DNA of 64,000 bases, taken from Paraburkholderia acidipaludis NBRC 101816 (lineage in GTDB: Bacteria; Pseudomonadota; Gammaproteobacteria; Burkholderiales; Burkholderiaceae). The stretch's first letter is position 1. Every line of letters starts with the position of its first letter. The stretch is taken from contig NZ_BAXZ01000024.1 of NCBI RefSeq assembly GCF_000684975.1, positions 1 to 64,000 on the forward strand, written 5' to 3'. The position numbers were made by a program, and so were the translations under genes. A model generated the notes under the pieces. That model made no database searches and was not told the DNA's origin. It was given only the letters and a program-made list of their open reading frames with translations. Of this stretch, positions 43,019 to 50,216 are shown piece by piece.

Positions 43019-44836
43019 CTACTCCACCGTGACCGATTTGGCGAGATTGCGCGGCTTGTCGACATCGGTCCCACGCAGGCATGCCACGTGATAGGCCAGC
43101 AATTGCAGCGCCACCACATGCAGCAGCGGCGAAAGCGGCCCGATCCACGCGGGCATGTGAATCACCCTCACCCCGGGCGCGAGCGTCAGTCCCGTGTCCA
43201 GATCGGCCAGCACGAAAAGCCGTCCGCCGCGCGCTCGCACTTCCTCCATGTTCGACTTGAGCTTGTGCAGCAGCATGTCGTTGGGCGCCGTGACGATCAC
43301 CGGCATCGACTCGGTCACGAGCGCCAGCGGGCCATGCTTGAGCTCGCCGGCCGGGTAGCCCTCCGCATGAATATAGGAAATCTCCTTGAGCTTGAGCGCG
43401 CCTTCCAGTGCGATGGGATAGTGCGTGCCGCGCCCGAGAAACAGCGCGTGCTCGGTCGGGCTTAGCGCCTCGGCCCACGCCATGATCTCGGGTTCGCGTG
43501 CGAGCACGTTGCGCATTGCGTCGGGCAGCGCGGCGAGCTGCTGCATATAGGTCGCCGCCTCGCTCCCGCTCACGCGCCCGCGCTGCCGGCCCATCATCAG
43601 CGCGAGCACGAACAGCGCGACGAGCTGGGTCGTGAACGCCTTCGTCGAGGCCACACCCACTTCCGGGCCGGCTTCGGTAATGAACGCCCAACGGCTTTGC
43701 CGCACCATCGCGCTCCCCGCGACGTTGCAGATCGCCAGCGTGCGCAGCTCGCCCATCGACTGGGCATAGCGCAGCGCCGCCAGCGTGTCGGCGGTTTCGC
43801 CCGACTGGGAGACCGCCACGACGAGCGTATTGCGCTGCGCGACGTGGTCGCGATAGCGGTACTCGCTCGCAATCTCGGCCCGCGCGGTCACGTTGGCGAA
43901 ACGTTCGAACCACCCGCACGCAGTAAGCGCCGCATAGTAGCTCGTGCCGCAGCCAAGCAGCAGCAGGTTCGCCACATCGCTTAGTTCACCTGCTTTCGGC
44001 ATGCCGTCCTGGCGCGGCTCCAGGTCGACCACCGTCGCGAGCGTGCGCGCCACGGCCACGGGCTGCTCGAAGATCTCCTTCTGCATGAAGTGCTGGTAAG
44101 CGCCGAGTTCGGCATCCGCCGCGTGGCGCGCGAATGCGATCTCGCGGCGCGCGACCGGCTGGCCGTCCTTGTCGCAGATCTGCACGTTCTTGCCTTCGAT
44201 ATCGACGAGATCGCCCTCCTCCAGATACACGAAGCGCTCCGCGCAGCCCGAAAGCGCGAAGGTATCCGAGGCGAGAAATACGCCTTGTGCGCCGATGCCG
44301 ACAACGAGCGGCGAGCCCTGGCGCGCGCCGATCACCCGGTTCGGCTCGTCGCGGCACATCACGGCAATCGCGTAAGCGCCTTGCAGCAGCCGCGTCGCGT
44401 TGTGAACGGCGGCCAGGATGTCGCCGCAATAGTGCTCGTGCACGAGATGCGCGATCACTTCGGTATCGGTCTGGCTATTGAACTGGTAGCCCTTCTCCGC
44501 GAGCGCCTTGCGCAATTGCTCGTGATTTTCGATGATACCGTTGTGCACGACCGCGATCTGCTCGCCCGAAAAGATCGGGTGCGCGTTGTCGATCACGGGC
44601 ATGCCATGCGTCGCCCAGCGCGTATGGGCGATCCCCGTCACGCCGTCCAGCGCGACGGCGCGCGCATCGGCTTCCAGCGAGCACACGCGCGACAACGTGC
44701 GCACACGCCGCGCCTCTCCGCTTTGCAGCACCGCCACGCCACATGAGTCATACCCCCGGTATTCGAGCCGCTTCAAGCCCTCCAGCAGCGAAGGCACGAT
44801 GTTGCTCCTCGATACGCCTGCCACGATGCCGCACAT
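43019..44836 (-). CDS. glmS: Glutamine-fructose-6-phosphate aminotransferase
   Basis: This 605-residue enzyme makes glucosamine-6-phosphate from fructose-6-phosphate and glutamine. The N-terminal glutaminase domain starts with the nucleophile Cys2 (MCGIVAGVS) and shows RLEYRGYDSCG and HTRWATHG. Two SIS isomerase domains follow (GCGTSYYAALTACG and GRGTHYPIALEGALKLKEISYIHAEGYPAGELKHGPLAL). The C-terminus DVDKPRNLAKSVTVE is canonical. It is the last gene of the pga exopolysaccharide region on the minus strand, 39 bases after the secreted unknown. This suggests a dedicated precursor supply for poly-N-acetylglucosamine. A housekeeping copy probably exists elsewhere. Confidence 0.95.
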   Translation of the reverse strand: MCGIVAGVSRSNIVPSLLEGLKRLEYRGYDSCGVAVLQSGEARRVRTLSRVCSLEADARAVALDGVTGIAHTRWATHGMPVIDNAHPIFSGEQIAVVHNGIIENHEQLRKALAEKGYQFNSQTDTEVIAHLVHEHYCGDILAAVHNATRLLQGAYAIAVMCRDEPNRVIGARQGSPLVVGIGAQGVFLASDTFALSGCAERFVYLEEGDLVDIEGKNVQICDKDGQPVARREIAFARHAADAELGAYQHFMQKEIFEQPVAVARTLATVVDLEPRQDGMPKAGELSDVANLLLLGCGTSYYAALTACGWFERFANVTARAEIASEYRYRDHVAQRNTLVVAVSQSGETADTLAALRYAQSMGELRTLAICNVAGSAMVRQSRWAFITEAGPEVGVASTKAFTTQLVALFVLALMMGRQRGRVSGSEAATYMQQLAALPDAMRNVLAREPEIMAWAEALSPTEHALFLGRGTHYPIALEGALKLKEISYIHAEGYPAGELKHGPLALVTESMPVIVTAPNDMLLHKLKSNMEEVRARGGRLFVLADLDTGLTLAPGVRVIHMPAWIGPLSPLLHVVALQLLAYHVACLRGTDVDKPRNLAKSVTVE

Positions 44837-44875
44837 ATGCGCCTCCCAGTTTCATCGGTCGATCGATTCGTTGTA

Positions 44876-46186
44876 CTACTCTTGCGCGGTCTGGCGGGTG
44901 CATCGGTCCGATTCCGATGGCGCCACTTCGTCGCGCTCGCTGAAATCCGCTTCGCGCAGGCCGGTTGGCGAAAGCGAAACAAAATGCATGGAGTCGGGGC
45001 CGCGCGCGATGCCGATGGCACCGGTGTTGCCCCAGGCAAACGGCGCCCGTTCGAAGCCGCGCAGGCGAATGTCGCTCCCGGAGAGCGTGAGCGCCATCAG
45101 CCGTCCGTCGCGCGTGGGCACATAGGCCACGTTGCCATTCACTCCAATGCTCGCTTCGCGCACCGAGGCCGGCAGACAATCGAGCCGGGCCGTCACCTGC
45201 CCGCCCTCATCGATCAGTAATACAGAAGAACGGCCGTCCTCTGTCGTCGCTTCGAGCACGAAGCGCTCTACGGCGGGGACCCATGCGGCGGCGTAGACGT
45301 AGTACTGCACGCGCGGCATCTCGCTGGCGTCTGCGGGACGCACGAGCCGGCCGGTCACAGGGTCGAGCACTGCGTACTCGAGCTGGGCGATGATCGAGCC
45401 CGGAATGTACTTCTGCCACACGAGCAGTGCATGCGTAGGCGAGCCGGCGACGACCGGCCACCATTCGCGCACGTGCGCGGCCACGTCCACATGCAGCAGC
45501 TGGCCGCCACGATCGTTGTAGACCTTCACGTACACGCCGCCGCCCGTGCCGAGATTGTCCACGCCGCCGCCATCCACCCAGTCCGCCGAATAGAACACGA
45601 CGAAGCGGTCGCCCACGGCGGTCACGTGGCCGGAATGGCCGCCGGATTCGACATCGTTCGGATAGGGCTTGATGGGCGAGAGGTCCTGGTGATAGACGCC
45701 ATAGCGCTGGCTGATCGTGCGCGGCGCGTTCCAGCCGTCCTCGAAGCTGACCATGATGTTGCCGCTCGTGCTCTGGGCGACCGACACGGGCTCCTGCGCC
45801 TCGGGCCGGCTGATGAAAATGTGCACCTTCGCAAGATGGTGATGCGGCGGCGACCACTCGCCCACGTAGACATCATGGGGCCAGTTGCCGTCCGGATTCG
45901 CTCCGCGCGGCGGCAGCCCGGAGCTGCTGAAAAAGACCCAGCTCCGGTCTCCCCCGGCGCTCGCGTAACCAATGCCGTGCATGAAGCGCCGCTCGTCGCC
46001 GAGACCCGGCGCCGGCACGGCCACCACGGCCCCGGCCGGCGCGCGCCGCGCGCTAACGGTGTTCGGGTCGGCGCTGCGGCCGGGCGTTGCCAGCATGCCC
46101 AGCACGGCGGCCAGCATGGCCGCGGCGACGCGCGCACGCGTCCTGCGTTCGCGGCCGCGCCGCGGCATATCGAATCGACGGATCAT
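44876..46186 (-). CDS. Secreted protein of unknown function in pga operon
   Basis: This 436-residue exported protein has a Sec-type signal peptide after a basic stretch (RARVAAAMLAAVLGMLATPGRSA, cleavage near residue 39). The mature part is rich in beta-strands and aromatic residues, with repeated blade-like units (YVGEWSPPHHHLAKVHIFIS; GHVTAVGDRFVVFYSADW; THALLVWQKYIPGSII). These suggest a beta-propeller, perhaps sialidase- or BNR-like, but I do not recognise the family. It lies between pgaD (56-base gap) and glmS (39-base gap) on the same strand. Co-expression implies a periplasmic or extracellular role in polysaccharide export, modification or attachment. Confidence 0.82.
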   Translation of the reverse strand: MIRRFDMPRRGRERRTRARVAAAMLAAVLGMLATPGRSADPNTVSARRAPAGAVVAVPAPGLGDERRFMHGIGYASAGGDRSWVFFSSSGLPPRGANPDGNWPHDVYVGEWSPPHHHLAKVHIFISRPEAQEPVSVAQSTSGNIMVSFEDGWNAPRTISQRYGVYHQDLSPIKPYPNDVESGGHSGHVTAVGDRFVVFYSADWVDGGGVDNLGTGGGVYVKVYNDRGGQLLHVDVAAHVREWWPVVAGSPTHALLVWQKYIPGSIIAQLEYAVLDPVTGRLVRPADASEMPRVQYYVYAAAWVPAVERFVLEATTEDGRSSVLLIDEGGQVTARLDCLPASVREASIGVNGNVAYVPTRDGRLMALTLSGSDIRLRGFERAPFAWGNTGAIGIARGPDSMHFVSLSPTGLREADFSERDEVAPSESDRCTRQTAQE

Positions 46187-46242
46187 GGCTGCAAGCCCTG
46201 TGTGGCATCGACGCGAGAAGCGTCCTTTGTGCCCTGGCGCGC

Positions 46243-46860
46243 TCAGTGCCGTCTATGGCCCGACGCGCGAGGCGAGCCGCCGGTCGGTGCCCCGCGCAAC
46301 GTCTCGGCCGGCGCGCGCGGCAGCGAATACCGCAGCGGCGGCATCTGATTCAGGGCGTGCGGTGCGGAGGCACCACGCGGCACGTCGCCTTCGGCGAGCT
46401 CCGGCTGCGGCAGCACGCGCAATGCGGAAATCAGTCCGTTCGCGTCGTGCGAAGCAACCAGCACTCGCGGCACCTCGCCGCTCTCGTGCCGCACGCCGCT
46501 GGCCAGCGCGCCAGGCTCGACCGTGAGACCGGCTTTACGCCGCAAGAGCCGCTGGGTGCGCGATTTCGATGCGAACGGGTGCGCCACGCGCGCGAGGACC
46601 ATCCACATCACCAGCACCGAAGCCATGGCGCCGATCGCGGCGAAGTAGGACAGCAGTTCCGGTATCGACAAATCGCCCTGTCCGAACGGCAGCAGATACC
46701 GGTACGCGTAGATCGTGATCCCGGCCCACATCGAACCGACGCAGGCCGGACGCAGCAGGCGGAACCAGAGGATGAGCGCGACCCCGCGCGTGAGGCCTTT
46801 ATCCCTGATGATCAGTTGCGGGTGGCGCAGGGAGAGATCAATGACGGGCATGTTGTTCAT
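46243..46860 (-). CDS. pgaD: PNAG synthase accessory membrane protein PgaD
   Basis: This 205-residue protein has two N-terminal membrane helices (GVALILWFRLLRPACVGSMWAGITIYAYRYLL and LLSYFAAIGAMASVLVMWMVLARV). A long cytosolic C-terminal tail follows that is absent from the roughly 140-residue E. coli PgaD. PgaD binds PgaC, and together they form the c-di-GMP receptor of the synthase. Its start overlaps the end of pgaC by 23 bases. The basic, Pro/Ala/Gly-rich tail (about residues 120-205) is unusual and may be poorly conserved. Confidence 0.85.
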   Translation of the reverse strand: MNNMPVIDLSLRHPQLIIRDKGLTRGVALILWFRLLRPACVGSMWAGITIYAYRYLLPFGQGDLSIPELLSYFAAIGAMASVLVMWMVLARVAHPFASKSRTQRLLRRKAGLTVEPGALASGVRHESGEVPRVLVASHDANGLISALRVLPQPELAEGDVPRGASAPHALNQMPPLRYSLPRAPAETLRGAPTGGSPRASGHRRH

Positions 46861-48106
46861 GCTGAATACCTCTATCAGGGCTGGTCCAGACGGCCCGTTT
46901 GCCACGCCGTCCGAAAACGATGGCGGGCAGCGCGACAACGGTCGTGACCATGTTGATTAACCAGAACGCGAGCGGATACCAGACTGTGTCCATCAGGTAC
47001 AGCAGCAACTTTTCGTCGTAGCACCGGTCGATCAGGCAACCGATGATGATCTGCAGCACGCAGGTCGCCACGAGCAGCATCCCGTGCCAGTGCGGCAGCA
47101 AGGAGACGTGCCAGTCGGGCGGCAACGGGTAGAAGGCGCCCACGAGCGCGAGCAGCAAAATGAAAGACATCGAGTACGCCCAGGCAATGCCGAGCGCGTA
47201 CTCGACAAAAAGCGGCCACATCATGAAGCGGGGCGAAAAAAGCAGCGTCTTCGCGTACTTGAACAGCACTTGGATGCCGCCCTTGGCCCAGCGCAGGCGC
47301 TGCTTGTACAGGCCCTTGAGCGTCTCGGGCATCAGAATCCAGCTGAGCGCATGCGGCTCGTAGGCCACGCGCCAGTCGCTGCACTGGAGCTTCCAGCTGA
47401 TGTCGATGTCCTCGGTCAACATGTCCGAGCTCCAGTAGCCCACGTCCGCAAGCGCGCTCTTGCGAAACATCGTGATGACGCCGGACACCGTGAAGATGCG
47501 CCCATAAACCTGCTGCGTGCGCTTGATGAGCCCGACGATCGACGAGAATTCGCCCACCTGCATGCGCCCGAGCAGCGAGGTGCGCGTGCGGATGCGCGGG
47601 TTGCCCGTCACCGCGCCCACGTTCTGGTCTGAAATGAAGTGCTCCAGCATCCATTCGATCGCGTCCTCGCCCAGCAGCGAGTCGCCGTCGATGCACATGA
47701 GATATGGCGCGCTGGTAATCGCCGCGGCCGTCGTCAGGCCGATCGCCTTGCCCTCGTTCTTCGCATGGTGGATCACCGTCAAACGAGGAATCTCCGTCGC
47801 CAGCTGGTTCAGGATTTCGCCGGTGCGGTCGCGGCTGCCGTCGTTGACGGCATAGATTTCATAGTTCGGATAACCAAGCGTATTCAGATGATGAAAGACC
47901 CGGCGTGCGTTCGCCTCCTCGTTGTAGCAGGGCACGATGATGGCGACCTTCGGCATCCCGGCCCTCGCCAGGGCGCGCTGCGAGCGGGTCCGGCCGTGCT
48001 CCAGAGCAAAGAAGTGGACGATCCCTCCTATCATCCACAGATACGACATGAAGAACGGATAGAAGAAAATGAAGTCCTGCAGCCGGTTGATGACGACGTG
48101 CATCAT
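46838..48106 (-). CDS. pgaC: Poly-beta-1,6-N-acetylglucosamine synthase PgaC
   Basis: This 422-residue processive family-2 glycosyltransferase of the inner membrane shows the GT2 residues: VPCYNEEAN, VNDGSRDRT, CIDGDSLLGEDA, TEDIDISWKLQ (catalytic Asp) and QRLRWAKGG (QxxRW). N-terminal helices (FIFFYPFFMSYLWMIGGIVHFFA) and a C-terminal set of membrane segments enclose the cytosolic catalytic domain. It polymerises UDP-GlcNAc into PNAG with PgaD and is activated by c-di-GMP in characterised systems. Its start overlaps the pgaB stop by four bases (ATGA). Confidence 0.95.
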   Translation of the reverse strand: MMHVVINRLQDFIFFYPFFMSYLWMIGGIVHFFALEHGRTRSQRALARAGMPKVAIIVPCYNEEANARRVFHHLNTLGYPNYEIYAVNDGSRDRTGEILNQLATEIPRLTVIHHAKNEGKAIGLTTAAAITSAPYLMCIDGDSLLGEDAIEWMLEHFISDQNVGAVTGNPRIRTRTSLLGRMQVGEFSSIVGLIKRTQQVYGRIFTVSGVITMFRKSALADVGYWSSDMLTEDIDISWKLQCSDWRVAYEPHALSWILMPETLKGLYKQRLRWAKGGIQVLFKYAKTLLFSPRFMMWPLFVEYALGIAWAYSMSFILLLALVGAFYPLPPDWHVSLLPHWHGMLLVATCVLQIIIGCLIDRCYDEKLLLYLMDTVWYPLAFWLINMVTTVVALPAIVFGRRGKRAVWTSPDRGIQHEQHARH

Positions 48107-50190
48107 TGCGCGAGGCTCCTGTTGGTGCTGGCCTTCAACAGGGCCTGGATCGACGTGGGATCGAGACGCGAGCGCATCGACATGACGTCCGCCATCTCGA
48201 CCTCGCTCGGCACGTCGCGTGCGAAATTGTCGGGGTAGTAGCCGTAACTCACCATGCCGTTCTGCCGCAGGTGGCGCATCTGGTCGGCGAGCCGGGCGGT
48301 GGGCACGCTCGCCCCCGTGTGCGAGTCCGCGGCCTCCAGCAGGAAAACGGTGCGCCGCGGACCATCCGGCTCCGCGCGCACTTTTTTGGACAGCGAATCG
48401 AGCCAGCTATCCACCGACGTAATGCCCTGCCGTGACGGCATGGCCAGCAGGCCCACGTAGTCGTATACCTGCACGAAAGCCGGGTAGTTTTGCGCATAGC
48501 GTTGCCCCGCGGCCGGATCGGTCACGACATCGGGGAAGATCGTACGCACGGCGAGTACGTCCGCGGCGTTCTGGCTGTCGACCACGACCTGCTGGAGCTC
48601 CCGCGTGAAGTCGATCAGATGACTCGTCTTCAGGTCGCTCCACCGCTTCAACCGGGCCGGATCCGCATGGATCTGGCTGATGTTGCCCGGCAGACTCCAG
48701 CGCGCCAGCTGCTGGCGCCCCGCCGCGCTGTTGTCCTCGTAGTCGGTCAACATTGCGTCTTCGCCGAAGAGCACGCCCGTGAACGCGGAGTACTTGCCGA
48801 GGTCCTCGTACAACTCGCGAACATAGCTGCGCGCAGCCGGATCGTAGGGGCTGAGGCGCTTCACGCCCGAGGCGCCCGGCGGCAGCGTGCTGCCCGAAAC
48901 GGCGCTCACATACTGCATGCGGCCATCGAGCGCCGTGGGCGTCGCGAACGCGAGCACCGGCATCCACGCATAGACGTTGACGTCGGCGCGCGTGTTCAAC
49001 TGCCATGCGGCCCGGCAGAACAGATCGGAGCGCATGGGCAGATGGCGGTTCGGGAAGTACAGGGCCCGCGCGAACCCGGATTTGTCGGGGTCGGAGTACG
49101 CCTGCAGGTACACCGAATTCGGCTTCAGGCGATACATCCGCTCGATCAGGTCACCCAACTTTTTCTCCTGCACGTCCGGCGAGGGGTCGTAGACGTCGTC
49201 CAGCGACACCACGACAGAGCGCTCCACCGGATTGACTTCGCCGCGGTTCTCCGCGGGCTCGCGCATCGAGCGCTCGAAGCCGCCGACGTCGATGTCGTAC
49301 ATCAGGAGAATGCGGCGCAGGCGATCGAGCGGAACGTCGCTCGTATTCGGCCCGGATTCGAGCGTGAACTGCGTAGGCATGCCGAGCTTCGTCGAGACAT
49401 TGCGCACCTGCAGGTTCTCCGCGCCATACGGCCACACCATGGAGCGCACCGTGGCGCCGGTTTGGGCCTTGATCTGCCCGATGCATTTGGCGAGATCCCC
49501 GTGCACGCGCGCTTCGAACTCGGCGTCGGTCTCGTAGCGCGACTGATCCTTGAGATACAGGTGCGAGGTGGCGGCCGGCAATTCGTTGCCTTGCGGATTC
49601 GCAACCGCGCCGTGGTGCAGATCGTGTGTATGCGACGCGAGCTCGACGAGTCCCGATTTAGCCACGACGCGCACGTCGTCCCACGACATGAACGTGTCGC
49701 GCGGCACGACCACGGTGTCGGACAGGCGAATGCCGGTGTCCGCCGGGGTGTCGACCCACGACGTCACGATACCCATCACCGCGGGATAGTTGAACTCCTG
49801 GAGCAGCGGCAGCACCTTCGTGTAGTGGCTCTTGAAGCCGTCGTCGAACGTGAGCAGCACCGGGCGCGGCGGCAGCGGCTTGCCCCCGTTGCGCGAAGCG
49901 ACAACCGCGTTGAAGCTGACCGCGTGATAGCCGTTCTCGTGCAGCCAGGAAAAGATCGACGTAAGCGTGCCGGTGTCGATCGCATAGGGATCGATCACAT
50001 TGTTCGTGGCGAATTCGTCCCGCAGATTGTCACGGACGTCGTGGCAGCAGATGACCCGGAACGTCTTGCCGTCGGCCGGATCGGCCGGCGGCAGGATGTC
50101 GATCAGCTTTGCCGGAACCAGCGAGGGAAACAGCGTACACCCTGCCATGGTGCCCAGACAGCCGCAGATGAAACGTCTACGGGAATACAT
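48103..50190 (-). CDS. pgaB: PNAG deacetylase PgaB
   Basis: This is a 695-residue periplasmic two-domain enzyme. The N-terminal CE4 deacetylase domain shows ICCHDVRDN, LLTFDDGFKSHY (the metal/catalytic Asp pair) and ELASHTHDLHHG (the two metal-binding His). The C-terminal glycoside-hydrolase-like domain (YLQAYSDPDKSGFARALYFPNRHLPMRSDLF, then GVLFGEDAMLTDYED) binds and cleaves the polymer. The N-terminus SRRRFICGCLGTMAGC combines a twin-arginine-like motif with a lipobox-like MAGC. Partial deacetylation is needed for export through PgaA. AAAGGAGG precedes the ATG. It lies 26 bases after pgaA. Confidence 0.94.
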   Translation of the reverse strand: MYSRRRFICGCLGTMAGCTLFPSLVPAKLIDILPPADPADGKTFRVICCHDVRDNLRDEFATNNVIDPYAIDTGTLTSIFSWLHENGYHAVSFNAVVASRNGGKPLPPRPVLLTFDDGFKSHYTKVLPLLQEFNYPAVMGIVTSWVDTPADTGIRLSDTVVVPRDTFMSWDDVRVVAKSGLVELASHTHDLHHGAVANPQGNELPAATSHLYLKDQSRYETDAEFEARVHGDLAKCIGQIKAQTGATVRSMVWPYGAENLQVRNVSTKLGMPTQFTLESGPNTSDVPLDRLRRILLMYDIDVGGFERSMREPAENRGEVNPVERSVVVSLDDVYDPSPDVQEKKLGDLIERMYRLKPNSVYLQAYSDPDKSGFARALYFPNRHLPMRSDLFCRAAWQLNTRADVNVYAWMPVLAFATPTALDGRMQYVSAVSGSTLPPGASGVKRLSPYDPAARSYVRELYEDLGKYSAFTGVLFGEDAMLTDYEDNSAAGRQQLARWSLPGNISQIHADPARLKRWSDLKTSHLIDFTRELQQVVVDSQNAADVLAVRTIFPDVVTDPAAGQRYAQNYPAFVQVYDYVGLLAMPSRQGITSVDSWLDSLSKKVRAEPDGPRRTVFLLEAADSHTGASVPTARLADQMRHLRQNGMVSYGYYPDNFARDVPSEVEMADVMSMRSRLDPTSIQALLKASTNRSLAQ

Positions 50191-50216
50191 ATTCGGCCTC
50201 CTTTCGATAGTCGAGA

